From NCBI GenBank assembly GCA_963840445.1, contig CAWIZC010000011.1, forward strand, positions 124,001 to 188,000: a stretch of DNA of 64,000 nucleotides, written 5' to 3'. The notes below the pieces were generated by a model. It was not told where the DNA came from and ran no database searches. It saw only the letters and a program-made list of their open reading frames with translations. This DNA is from AWTP1-13 sp963840445 (GTDB taxonomy: Bacteria > Pseudomonadota > Alphaproteobacteria > Rhizobiales > Hyphomicrobiaceae). Position numbers and translations under genes: made by a program. The number at the start of each line of letters is the position of its first letter. Within the stretch, counting starts at the first letter, position 1. Below are positions 1-8,717 of this stretch, in pieces.

Positions 1-20
1 GTCAGCCGGCCCGCTAGATC

Positions 21-1004
21 TCAGGTCCGCCCCTTCAATCCTGCAAATTTGACGACTTGTGCCCACTTCTCCGTCTCAGACGCTATGAACTGGGCGAACT
101 CGGCGGGAGTAGCTGGAAACGGATCGGCTCCCAAGTCGGCAAACCGCTGCTTCAAACCGGGATCGGCGAGGCCAGCCATGATGGCGGTGCTCAGCGTCTC
201 GATCGCCTCGTTGGGCGTCTGCCTTGGCGCCACGAGCCCGAACCAAGCACTGACATCGAATCCCGACAAGTACTCGTTCATGGCGGGAACGCCCGGCAGG
301 ACGTCGACGCGGCGCGGCGTGGTTACCGCGAGCGCCCGCAATGTGCCCTCCTGGATGTGGCCAAGCGAACCCGGCAGCGTATCGAACATGACCTGCACAT
401 GGCCGCCGATGAGATCGCTCAATGCCGGGGAGGAGCCGCGGTAGTGGACGTGCACCATTTCGACATGGCTCAACATCATAAAGAGTTCGCCGGCCATGTG
501 GTTGGATGTGCCGACGCTCGGTGACGCCGCGCTGATCAGCTTGGGGTTCCGACGGGCGTAGTCGATGAATTCCGGGACTGTGCGTGCCGGGAAGGAAGGG
601 CTCACCACCATCACGAGGGGAACGCGTGCAACGCTGCCGATGGGCGCCGTGTCCTGGATGAAATTGAAGGTCAGATTGTCGAACAGGGTCGCGTTGACGG
701 CATTGGCGGGCGCCGCCCACAGAAGCGTGTAGCCGTCCGCGGGGGCCCTCACCACGGCCTCGGTGGCGATGTTGGTGCCGGCGCCTGGTCGGTTCACGAC
801 GACGAATGGCTGCCCCAGCCGCTCCGAAAGCCAGTCCGCCATCAGCCGGGCCAGCACGCTGGACGAGCCGCCCGCAGCGACGCCGACCATCACTTGAACA
901 GGTCTGCTTGGATAGGAGGCCACCGCCCAGCCCAGCCCCGGGCAGGCCGACAGGCATGCCGCGCCGCTGGCGAGTTGCAGGACATGTCGTCGGCTGATCT
1001 GCAT
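21..1004 (-). CDS. Bug-family (TctC-like) periplasmic substrate-binding protein
   Basis: Periplasmic solute receptor of the tripartite tricarboxylate transporter type. It would bind a small carboxylate outside the inner membrane. The N-terminus has a twin-arginine-like leader (SRRHVLQLASG, residues 4-14) followed by a hydrophobic stretch and a cleavage region near residue 30. The mature part begins YPSRPVQVMVG and has the family signatures VNRPGAGTNIA, PADGYTLLW and VHYRGSSPALSDLIGGHV. At 327 residues it is full length for the family. No TctA/TctB membrane partners are in the window, which is usual for the many orphan Bug proteins. A LysR-type gene is transcribed divergently 117 bp away and is the expected regulator. 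The ligand cannot be told from sequence. Confidence 0.9.
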   Translation of the reverse strand: MQISRRHVLQLASGAACLSACPGLGWAVASYPSRPVQVMVGVAAGGSSSVLARLMADWLSERLGQPFVVVNRPGAGTNIATEAVVRAPADGYTLLWAAPANAVNATLFDNLTFNFIQDTAPIGSVARVPLVMVVSPSFPARTVPEFIDYARRNPKLISAASPSVGTSNHMAGELFMMLSHVEMVHVHYRGSSPALSDLIGGHVQVMFDTLPGSLGHIQEGTLRALAVTTPRRVDVLPGVPAMNEYLSGFDVSAWFGLVAPRQTPNEAIETLSTAIMAGLADPGLKQRFADLGADPFPATPAEFAQFIASETEKWAQVVKFAGLKGRT

Positions 1005-1121
1005 CGGTGACCTCCCGAGCCACGTAACAGTGTCATGGTCACTCCCATCGGGCGTTCGGGGAATTCCATTTTTTCCTGATCCCCGTTAGGCTGGCGCCTA
1101 ACTTAACCCTGGCCACCAGCC

Positions 1122-2079
1122 ATGCCGCAGATCACCAATTGGGAACAGCACATTGGCCGCCGAGTGCGCCTGCGCGACCTGTTCGTGTTCTTCACGGTTG
1201 GTCGAATGCGGCGGCATGGCCAAGGCAGCCAAACAGCTCGGCGTGTCGACGCCTTCGATCTCCGAATTGATCAGCGGTCTGGAGCAGGTGCTCGGCGCGC
1301 GTCTGCTCGATCGCACCTCGCGCGGCGTCGTTGCGACAGCTTGCGGCGAGGTGCTGCTTACCCGAGGGCGCGCAGCGTTCGACGAGCTTCGCCAGGGCTT
1401 TCGTCACATAGAGTTCATGTCGAGCTCGGCGGCGGGCGAGGTCCGCATTGCCTGCCCGGAATTGCTTGCGCATTTTCTGGTCACCAACGTGCTGTTCGAA
1501 GACCCGTTTGCAATCGTGGTCGGACGCCGCAGCAAGTGGGGGCGTCGCCGCAAAGTGGATCTGCTCGAGCTTGCCGAGGAGAAGTGGGTGCTGAATGTCG
1601 AGATCCTCTGACAGCCGTCCTTGCTTGTGAGCGCCGAGCCGGGACAGTGCCAAGTCGACCTTGCGATCGTGCAACTCGGGATATTCCAGGGACGGCCAGG
1701 TAATCTGCTGAACGTTGAAGCGGACACGCGGATATCGTTGCGCGACGCGTTCGATCACCAGACGCCGCCTGATGTGCTGGCTGGAATTTTGGTCGGCAAG
1801 GCGTTCGAGGCTCGCGGCTGCAAGGCACCGACGGCGCAAATCGCGACGTCGTCCATTCATCTGCGCAACAATCTCGCAAGCCGCGGCGACTACATCGCCG
1901 TGCTTCCGCGTTCGGTGCTGCGGCTCGGCGCCAAGCAATACGGGTTGAAGGAGCTGGCGATCCGCTTGGATTTCGGCCCGTCGCCGGTGGCCATCATCAC
2001 CTTGAGGGGTCGCACGCTCACCCCGGCGACCCGCGCGACCATTGACTGCGCGCGCGAGGTCGCAGCACGCATGCTATGA
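1122..2079 (+). pseudogene. LysR-type transcriptional regulator, frameshifted and internally rearranged
   Basis: The winged-helix N-terminus is clear (MAKAAKQLGVSTPSISELIS and LGARLLDRTSRG). An extra base near 1200 separates the first 26 residues from the rest. The ligand-binding domain is scrambled. The segment reading NVLFEDPFAIVVG...EEKWVLN (about 1486-1595) is on the plus strand, but the segment that should precede it (VIERVAQRYPRVRFNVQQ...RLSEDLDI) lies after it, in reverse orientation, at about 1595-1761. The C-terminal part (PPDVLAGILVGKAFEARG to the stop at 2079) is again in place. The order is therefore A-C-B(inverted)-D instead of A-B-C-D. As written it cannot encode a working regulator. 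It is divergent from the Bug receptor gene, its presumed target. Confidence 0.8.
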
Positions 2080-2092
2080 CGACGCTAACCGG

Positions 2093-3310
2093 CTAGCGCG
2101 ACGCGACGCTGCCAGCATCCTCTGGCGGTACGCGCATCCAGGGGTAGCCGCCGCGGCCCAGCTTGTAGCCGACCTCGTACAGGTCCTTCATGTAGACGGG
2201 ATCGAACACCTCGGTCTGCTTGACCGCGAAGTCTGGCGGGATGGCGGCCAGGCGGAACTCCGCATCGTCGCGTTCGGCCGTGGCATAGATGCGATTGATG
2301 TCGCCGATGCTCTGGCTCTTGGTGATGGTAAACAGCGAGCGGGCGCTGATGGCCAGCGTGTTGGCCTGCACGGCTTCATACTCGGGAGACAGCTTGCCGT
2401 TCTTGACCACATAGATGCGGCGGATGGGCGGCTTCGGATAGAGCTTGTCGAAGGTTCTGAGAGACAGGTTGGCCGGAGCCACGAACACCTGCCGGGTCGG
2501 ACCGCCGTCGACGTGCATCTCCTCGAGGATCTGGTCGCCGACGCGTACCTTGATGTGCACCGGCGGGAAGGCGCCGGGAATGGAGGCCGAGGCCAGCAGC
2601 ACCTGCTGGAACAGCTCCACCGCATAGGGGTGCTGGTTGGTCGCGATCTCGCCCATGTTCCAGATCACCGGCCGCTGGGCATCGAGATTGGTGGTGCCGA
2701 TCAGCAGGACGCGGCCGCTGCGATACTCGCGGGCGATGCGATCGAGCAGAGAGCGCGTGACGTACTTGGCAATCAGCTTGCGCAGGGGCGTGGAGTCGGC
2801 AAACAATTCAGCGCCGAACAGACCAGCCAGGATCTGTGGCGTCGCCAGGTCCGCGGTGTCGTACTTGGTCCAGATCTCGCGCAGAACGCGATCATACTCC
2901 GGACCGAGGTAGGCGAACGGCGCGGTCAAAGCGCCCGCGCTCACCCCCGTCACCACCTCGAACTCGGGCCTGTCGCCGCGCTTGGTCCAGCCTGCCAGCA
3001 GGCCAGCGCCGAACGCGCCGTCGCCGGCGCCGCTGGACAGCGCCAGATACTCGACGACCGGCCGCTCCCCGAAAATTCTGCGCGATACCGCCATGCGCTT
3101 GGCGGCCGGCATGTGCGTCTGCACGAAGGCGAGGATGTCGTTGGGCGCCTCGTCGCCCCAGAAGCGGGCGTGCGACAGGCCCGGGATGGCGGCTGAGTCA
3201 ACCAGGGTGGCCGGCACAGGCGTACGCTCGACACGCGCGGCGCAGCCACTGACGGCGATGGCCACGCAGCACAGGATCAGCGCCAGACGACTGCGATACG
3301 CGCGAACCAT
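2093..3310 (-). CDS. Patatin-like phospholipase lipoprotein
   Basis: Serine lipid acyl hydrolase of the patatin family. The nucleophile elbow is GVSAG and the catalytic Asp lies in the DGG motif (HVDGGPTRQ). The oxyanion-type glycine-rich segment reads SSGAGDGAFGAG. I place the start at the ATG giving MVRAYRSRLALIL, because the signal peptide that follows ends in a lipobox (AVSGC), so the mature protein should be lipid-anchored. A start further upstream would put about 29 charged residues before the signal peptide. About 405 residues. Convergent with the LysR remnant, with only 13 bp between stops. Substrate unknown. Confidence 0.88.
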   Translation of the reverse strand: MVRAYRSRLALILCCVAIAVSGCAARVERTPVPATLVDSAAIPGLSHARFWGDEAPNDILAFVQTHMPAAKRMAVSRRIFGERPVVEYLALSSGAGDGAFGAGLLAGWTKRGDRPEFEVVTGVSAGALTAPFAYLGPEYDRVLREIWTKYDTADLATPQILAGLFGAELFADSTPLRKLIAKYVTRSLLDRIAREYRSGRVLLIGTTNLDAQRPVIWNMGEIATNQHPYAVELFQQVLLASASIPGAFPPVHIKVRVGDQILEEMHVDGGPTRQVFVAPANLSLRTFDKLYPKPPIRRIYVVKNGKLSPEYEAVQANTLAISARSLFTITKSQSIGDINRIYATAERDDAEFRLAAIPPDFAVKQTEVFDPVYMKDLYEVGYKLGRGGYPWMRVPPEDAGSVASR

Positions 3311-3523
3311 CCACCCCCGGAGCGCCAGCGGCGCACCCCTCCTACTCGACGTAGTGGTGCCAGGACGCGGTTGTGGCGTCAACCGCCGAGTTGTCACCTA
3401 ACAGATTGGTTACACAGATGTTTTCTGGTTGTTGCCGGCGCATGCGGAAAAGCCACGCATCAGCCCGCGCAAATGGGCGGCACGGCTGCTTCCAATTCGG
3501 GCAGCAGCCCCTATGTTGCGGCC

Positions 3524-4946
3524 ATGACTTTACAACCCGCTGACATCGCCGCCGGCATGGAGCTGCCGGTGCCACGGACCGCTTGGCGCATCGAGATCAT
3601 CGACACTCTGCGTCTGGCCTGGCCGATGGCCGTCACACAGCTCGGCCAGGTCGCCATGATGACGACCGACCTGATGCTGCTGGGGCGCCTGGGAGGCCAA
3701 GTGGTGGCGGCGACGGCACTTGCCCATACCGTCCTGTTCGCCGCCTTCACGGTCGGCATGGGCCTCGTCTCGGCGGTGGCGCCGCTGGCCTCGCAGGCCT
3801 TCGGCGCGCGCCAACCACGCATCGTGCGGCGGGCGCTGCGCGTCGGCCTGTGGGCTGCGCTGATGCTCGGCATTCCGGGCATGGCTTTGCAGCTGTGGGG
3901 GCGGGACATTTTGATTCAGCTTGGTCAAACGCCTGAGGCTGCGACGCTGGCCGGCCGCTATCTCAACGGGCTGGCTTGGTGCCTTGTGCCGGGCTGGGCT
4001 TTCCTGGCCTTGCGCAACTTCATGAGCGCGGTCAACCGGCCGGAGCCGGCGCTGTGGATCACGCTGGCGGCCATTCCGGCCAACCTGGTGCTGGCATATG
4101 CCCTCATCTACGGAGCCTTCGGCCTGCCGGAGCTCGACCTGCTGGGCGCGGGCCTTGCCACGACGGTGGTCAACATCGGCATGTGTGCAGCGGCGATCTG
4201 GGTCTGCTATGCCCGCCACCCGTTCAAGAAGTATCGCGTGCTCGGGCGTTTCTGGCGCTCGGACTGGCCGCTTTTTGCCAAGCTGATCGAGGTCGGCGCA
4301 CCGATCTCGGGCACGTTCCTGCTGGAGTTCGGCGTGTTCGCGGCTGCGGCCCTGCTGATGGGCATGATCGGCACGACGGCGCTGGCGGCGCATCAGATCG
4401 CACTGCAGACGGCGGCCATCATGTTCATGGTGCCGTTCGGCATCTCGATGGCGGCCACCGTGCGAGTCGGCCATGCCGCCGGACGCGCGCGATGCCGGCG
4501 CGGTGCGCAGGGCCGGCTTTGCCGCAATCCTGCTCGGCTCCGTGTTCATGGCGGCCATGACGCTGCTGGTCGCGCTCACGCGTCACATCATCCCCTACGC
4601 GTTTCTCGGCGCCGGCGACACCGGCGCGGCGGACGTGGCGGCGCTCGCCGCGACGCTGCTGCTGCTCGGCATGTCCTTCTTCATCGCCGACGGCATCCAG
4701 ACGGTCACGAACGGTGCCTTGCGTGGCCTCAACGACACACGCGTGCCGCTGCTGTTCTCGGCGCTGAGCTTCTGGGGCATCGGCTTCACGACCTGTTACG
4801 CCCTGGCGTTCTGGGCGGGCTGGGGCGCAGTGGGCGTATGGATCGGCCTGTCGCTGGCGCTGACCGTCTACGCGGGCCTGCTGGTTTGGCGCTTCCATGT
4901 GCTGAGCCGCGAGGGCTACCTGCCGGAGCTGCCGCCGGGCGCGTGA
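3524..4946 (+). CDS. MATE-family multidrug/Na+ antiporter, one frameshift
   Basis: Twelve-helix MATE efflux protein. The N-terminal half starts MTLQPADIAAG and contains MATE signatures (TDLMLLGRLGGQVVAA, GLVSAVAPLASQAFGARQ, PFGISMAATVRVGHAAGR). Near 4485 the reading frame shifts by one base, and the C-terminal half continues RDAGAVRRAGFAAI, FIADGIQTVTNGALRGLND and ends ELPPGA. Together the halves give a normal length of about 473 residues. The missing or extra base is in a CG-rich run (GGACGCGCGCG). Given many similar single-base breaks in conserved genes here, a sequence error is as likely as real inactivation. The start is inferred; upstream codons in the same frame lack coding character. 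Confidence 0.85.
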
Positions 4947-5083
4947 GGCTCTGCCGCTGCTGTCGCCTTGCGCCTCTCTCGGCGCGGGCGAATTGCCGCG
5001 CTTCACGGTTCAGCCTCATTTTCAGCCGATTTGCCCATCCCCTTGCCCTGCTTCAACAAAAAGCAGTGCAGGGAAATGAGCAA

Positions 5084-5662
5084 ATGAGCATGAAAGTGAA
5101 GTTGTTCGGCATCATGGGGGCGCTTGTCCTGCTTGGGACTGCCACCGCGGCCGAGGCGAGGCGTCATGAGTGGTCCGATGAAAGCGGGTGGGAGGACGAG
5201 GGCCCACGATCAAGGGCCGCGAGCGCCCGACGCTATGAGTGGTCGGAAGACGACGAAGAGTCAGCCCCGCGCCGTGTGCATCGCAGGCAGCGGTCGCATC
5301 AAGTGCGGACCGAACGCACACAGCAGTCCGACCACGTGCGGACCGAACGGAAAGAGCAGTCCCTGACCGCGCAGGTCCATAGCGGCAGCTTCCGCAACGT
5401 CGGACCGCGCCCGGGTGCATGGTGCGGCTGGTGGATGCGCACACAGAAAGGCGGCGGGCCGGAATTCAATCTGGCCTGGAACTGGAGCCGCTGGGGCAAG
5501 GCAACCGAGCCGAAGGTCGGCGCCGTGGTGGTCTGGAGACACCACGTCGGAGAGATCACCGGGCGCACCAAGAATGGGCAATGGATCGTGCGCTCGGGCA
5601 ACGACGGCAACCGCGTGCGCGAACGCCCGCGTTCGGTAGCTGGCGCCGTCTTCCGCATCTGA
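5084..5662 (+). CDS. Secreted CHAP/NlpC-like cysteine-peptidase-fold protein (TIGR02594-like)
   Basis: A 192-residue exported protein. The start MSMKVKLFGIMGALVLLG begins a Sec signal peptide ending AEA. A low-complexity, charged middle follows with repeated RRYEWS/RRHEWS and HVRTERK/QVRTERT units. The C-terminal domain begins PGAWCGWWMRTQ and contains VGAVVVWRHHVGEITG and SGNDGNRVR. The Cys in AWCGWW and the first His of HHVG are placed as the catalytic pair in CHAP-like peptidoglycan amidases or endopeptidases, from my knowledge of the fold. It is probably a cell-wall-acting or wall-associated protein. It follows the MATE gene but has its own ribosome-binding region (AGGGAAATGAGCAA before ATG). 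Confidence 0.75.
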   Translation: MSMKVKLFGIMGALVLLGTATAAEARRHEWSDESGWEDEGPRSRAASARRYEWSEDDEESAPRRVHRRQRSHQVRTERTQQSDHVRTERKEQSLTAQVHSGSFRNVGPRPGAWCGWWMRTQKGGGPEFNLAWNWSRWGKATEPKVGAVVVWRHHVGEITGRTKNGQWIVRSGNDGNRVRERPRSVAGAVFRI

Positions 5663-5677
5663 TCTCGTCAAACCCCA

Positions 5678-5777
5678 ACGCCGACGTTGTCGATCAGGCG
5701 CGTCTTGCCGAGCCAGGCTGCGGCCAGCACGCGCAAGGGACGGCCGGCGTTGGGCTGCACCGGCTTGAGCGTCAGGG
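5678..5777. repeat. 100-bp direct repeat, orphan copy of the panC 3' end
   Basis: This stretch matches 7692-7791 at 99 of 100 positions by eye (one A/G difference). It encodes, on the minus strand, the last 33 or so residues of pantothenate synthetase (LKPVQPNAGRPLRVLAAAWL) without the rest of the gene. The complete panC holds the other copy. The two copies bound about 1.9 kb containing the peptide and cupin genes. Confidence 0.95.
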
Positions 5778-5784
5778 TTGAGCA

Positions 5785-5812
5785 CCTAGTCCTGGTGCGC
5801 GGCACCACTAGG
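5785..5812 (-). terminator. Strong hairpin at the end of the cassette (possible terminator or end structure)
   Basis: CCTAG pairs with CTAGG, and TGGTGC with GCACCA, around a GCG loop, with three unpaired bases on one side. It lies 7 bp after the orphan panC repeat and overlaps the stop codon of the Tat peptide gene. There is no T-run, so it may be a weak terminator or a recombination-end structure. Confidence 0.4.
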
Positions 5813-6029
5813 AAGTCGTAGGACGGCCGCAACCATCCTGATCGCTGGGGCCGTGGTCGCGGTCCCGGCAAGGATCGCGAGGTTTTGGTTGTGTCTGCGT
5901 AACCTTGCTGCCCGCTGCTACGGCGGTCACCACTGCACCGATGCCAAGGGTGTGCAGCAGCGCGCGACGACTGACGTTCCGGCGCGAGGATATGTCTGTA
6001 TCCGCTAACGTATGGGTCTTACGTTCCAC
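5808..6029 (-). CDS. Small Tat-leader peptide, cysteine/aspartate-rich tail (73 aa)
   Basis: GTG start with a good ribosome-binding site (GGAGA, 8 bases upstream). The N-terminal half has a twin-arginine leader, VSRRALLHTLGIGAVV, then an alanine-rich stretch ending near VAAGS. The remaining 34 or so residues are hydrophilic: KPRDPCRDRDHGPSDQDG then CGRPTTS. They contain two cysteines and a D-x-D-x-G spacing reminiscent of acidic turn or metal-binding motifs. I do not recognise a named family. It lies downstream of the cupin_4/JmjC-like gene on the same strand inside the panC-bounded cassette. A modified or metal-binding exported peptide is a reasonable guess, but only that. Confidence 0.6.
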   Translation of the reverse strand: MERKTHTLADTDISSRRNVSRRALLHTLGIGAVVTAVAAGSKVTQTQPKPRDPCRDRDHGPSDQDGCGRPTTS

Positions 6030-6236
6030 TGCAAGAATCTCCGGTCAGAAAGTCCTGAGGCTGGCTGCCGCTTTGTCGAGAAACGTGCGTCCCCTTGAGA
6101 ATGGATCGACGACGAGAATGGATCGACGACCTGCTTCCATCTTAAGGGCTGCTGCTGAGAAAGCAAAGCTCGGACCAGTTGCGGCTCAACATGTAACGCG
6201 TCGTCAATCGCTGCGAGTGCGCCCAAGTGTCGTCGG

Positions 6237-7429
6237 CTACTCGGCTGCCTCGTCCCGCCTCACCAACAACCCCTCCCGCAACAGTCGTTGCGCCAGCACG
6301 ATCTTCCCAGCCTCATCGAGGTGGCCTGGCAGATCGCGCACTGCGAAAGGCGCTCCGTCGAGGGCGAACAGCACAGCGTCGCGCGTGAATACGGGAAGAC
6401 TGATCTCGGTTGCTCCGAATAGCAACACGAGCCTCTCGTTCTCTTCGCGCACTAGGTAGACAAGGTCTGGCCGGGGTGCGAGTGCGCTCTCGATCGAGAG
6501 CGCCGCCTCTAGTTCCCGCAGACACCCGTCAAGCGCGGGCCGGCGCGAGGTCACAAAGTCTTCGGCAAGTCGCTCGAGGATCGGCGCCAACTGGGCATCG
6601 CGGGCAAACGCGTCAACAAGGGAGCGGAAAGTCGCGTGGGCCTGATTGGGGTCAAAGCTCGCATTGGCAAAGCCGACCGGCAGGCTGGCGCGGAATGCGG
6701 GCGACGCAAGGCACGCCGCAGACACAGCCTCCATCATCACGTCCGCCCAGGTCTTGCCTATGAGGCCCAGCGTGATGTGCAGCGATGTCTCATCCGTCGA
6801 GCGAGCCGAATGATAGAGCCCGCGCGGGCAGTATAAGAGATCGCCCGCATGCAGCGTAAACTCGCGGGTGGGCGGACCAGGCGTATGTCTGTCTGGATCG
6901 AAAGCCTGCCCCCGCAGCGGCAGCACAATCCCGGTGTCATATATGGTCCACAGCTTTGACCCCGAGACCTGCAGCACGAACACGTCATGGCTGTCGAAGT
7001 GCGTCTTGAAGCCCTGGGCGTGCGGCGGCGAAAGATAGATGTTGGTTTGAAAATGGCTGCTGAAGGTTCTTTCGACGACTCGGCACAGAGCGGCAAGTGG
7101 CGGCAGGCGCTCATGCATCTGTGAAAGGGAGATCGTGGCGCCGGTACGATACAACTGGTAGGCCCGCGGCAGGTCGATCCTGCCGGGCGGCTCGGAGTTG
7201 GGAAACGAGTAGTCCTCGGACTTGATCTCCCGTGCTGCGTCGACCAGAAAGACGTCGGCATTGCTAGGGGTGGTTGTCGAGAGGTAGCGATCGATCGCGT
7301 CAACGCTCAACAGCGACGCAAACTTCGAGGATTGCTGCCGTTCAATCAGTAGCGGCTTGCGTTCGTAGACTCTGCGAAGAATGCCACCGGCTCGATCGGA
7401 TCAATCAGCCACTCGAACGATACGGCCAT
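6237..7429 (-). CDS. Cupin_4 / JmjC-like 2-oxoglutarate oxygenase, one frameshift near the N-terminus
   Basis: Cupin_4 fold, the group that includes ribosomal-protein hydroxylases. The iron-site region reads GFKTHFDSHDVFVLQVSG (H-x-D), and the distal His is in YCPRGLYHSARS, with LHITLGL after it. The long open frame starts internally (TTG, LSVDAIDRYLS). The true N-terminus lies upstream in another frame: ATG at 7429, MAVSFEWLIDPIEPVAFFAE, then after a one-base break near 7369, YERKPLLIERQQSSKF and into LLSVDAIDRYLS. That opening is typical for the family. Full length is about 396 residues, with a C-terminal winged-helix-like region. It lies in the panC-bounded cassette, upstream of the Tat-leader peptide. 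The substrate is unknown; the neighbouring peptide is a candidate. Confidence 0.8.
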
Positions 7430-7687
7430 ACGTTCACCCGCAATTCCGTGCGTGATCACTTCTCAGCTTGCACCACCCCCGGCTCCACACTCACTGGATC
7501 CATTCGGGGAAGGGATGATGCGCGGGGTAAGTATCCACGCGCGTGTGGACTTGCGCCAGGGTGGCGACACGCGAAGGGGCGGCATCGGTAATTTGGCGGA
7601 CGGCCCGACATGGTGGCGCGCCGCCGGACGCAAAGGCGCAGAATGAGGGCGGTCCGCAAACTCCATTGCAAATAGACAGCGCGAGGC

Positions 7688-8539
7688 TCAGACGCCGACG
7701 TTGTCGATCAGGCGCGTCTTGCCGAGCCAGGCTGCGGCCAGCACGCGCAGGGGACGGCCGGCGTTGGGCTGCACCGGCTTGAGCGTCAGGGCGTCGCGCA
7801 CCTCGACGTAATCGATCTTGCCGAATCCGACCGCTGTCAGGGCGGCCTTGGCCGCGCCGGTCGCCGCATCGATGTTCCCGCCGGCGGCCACACTAGCTGC
7901 TACGCCCATCAGCGCGCGGTGCAACGTCGGGGCGATACCGCGCTCCTCGGCCGACAGGTAGGCGTTGCGCGAGGACAGCGCCAGCCCGTCGGACTCGCGC
8001 ACCGTCGGCGCGCCGACGATCTCCAGCGGCAGGTTGAGGTCGCGCACCATCTGCGTAACGACCATCAGCTGCTGGTAATCCTTCTCCCCGAACACGGCGA
8101 TGTCGGGCAGCACCTGCGTGAAGAGCTTGCAGCACACGGTGGCGACGCCGCCAAAGAAATGTGGTCGGAAGTCACTCTCCAACCCCTCGGCGGCGCCGGC
8201 TGGAACGATGCGCGTGGCGAAGCCCTCGGCGTACATTTCGCCGAGGGTCGGCGTCCACACCGCATCGCAGCCCACGCCGGCAAGCTTGGCGAGATCACCC
8301 TCCTCGTCACGCGGATAGCGGGCGAAATCCTCATGCGGCGCGAACTGCGTGGGATTGACGAAGATGGAGACGACGGCACGCGCGCAGCGCGCCCGCGCCA
8401 GACCTACAAGCTGCAGATGTCCCTCGTGCAGGGCACCCATGGTCGGAACCAGGGCTACGCCCTCATGACGCTCGCGCCAGCCGCGCACTTGCGTGCGCAA
8501 ATCGGAAATCGTGCGGATGACTGGAATGCCGCTTGCCAT
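7688..8539 (-). CDS. panC: Pantothenate synthetase
   Basis: Joins pantoate and beta-alanine with ATP to make pantothenate, in the cytosol. Signatures in order are VPTMGALHEGHLQL (ATP-binding HxGH-type motif), SIFVNPTQFAPHEDFARYPR, FFGGVATVCCKLF, FGEKDYQQL and RESDGLALSSRNAYLS. The start MASGIPVIRTISDLR gives 283 residues, normal for PanC; the open frame extends about 35 codons further upstream without coding character. The last third of the C-terminal domain is duplicated at 5678-5777, so this gene's end appears to have been rebuilt by an insertion that left the gene intact. Confidence 0.95.
   Translation of the reverse strand: MASGIPVIRTISDLRTQVRGWRERHEGVALVPTMGALHEGHLQLVGLARARCARAVVSIFVNPTQFAPHEDFARYPRDEEGDLAKLAGVGCDAVWTPTLGEMYAEGFATRIVPAGAAEGLESDFRPHFFGGVATVCCKLFTQVLPDIAVFGEKDYQQLMVVTQMVRDLNLPLEIVGAPTVRESDGLALSSRNAYLSAEERGIAPTLHRALMGVAASVAAGGNIDAATGAAKAALTAVGFGKIDYVEVRDALTLKPVQPNAGRPLRVLAAAWLGKTRLIDNVGV
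7692..7791. repeat. 100-bp direct repeat, copy inside intact panC
   Basis: Partner of 5678-5777. It covers all but the stop codon of the last 34 codons of panC. The arrangement (intact gene end on one side, orphan end on the other) is what an element leaves when it integrates in a gene's 3' end and carries a replacement end. Confidence 0.95.
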
Positions 8540-8717
8540 GCCTTCGCTGCCAACCAGGGAGTGGGCGAAACGGGGTACGACCCTTCGCTGCGACGATCCA
8601 CTGAAGCATGCCCCGCGTCGGCGAGGGGTCTGACCCCGACGCACCGAGGAATGGGCGCTGCTTATATAGTGCTGCTCTCTGTCCGAGAAGGGGGCTGACC
8701 TGGGCCAGCGTCCGCTG

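Noticed and set aside
1192..1938. Minus-strand 248-residue frame with LysR-like piece
   Set aside because: Only the part at about 1595-1761 is LysR-like and belongs to the inverted block; the rest is antisense.
6005..6226. 73-residue minus-strand frame between peptide and cupin
   Set aside because: No ribosome-binding site or recognisable sequence, and it overlaps the Tat-peptide start.
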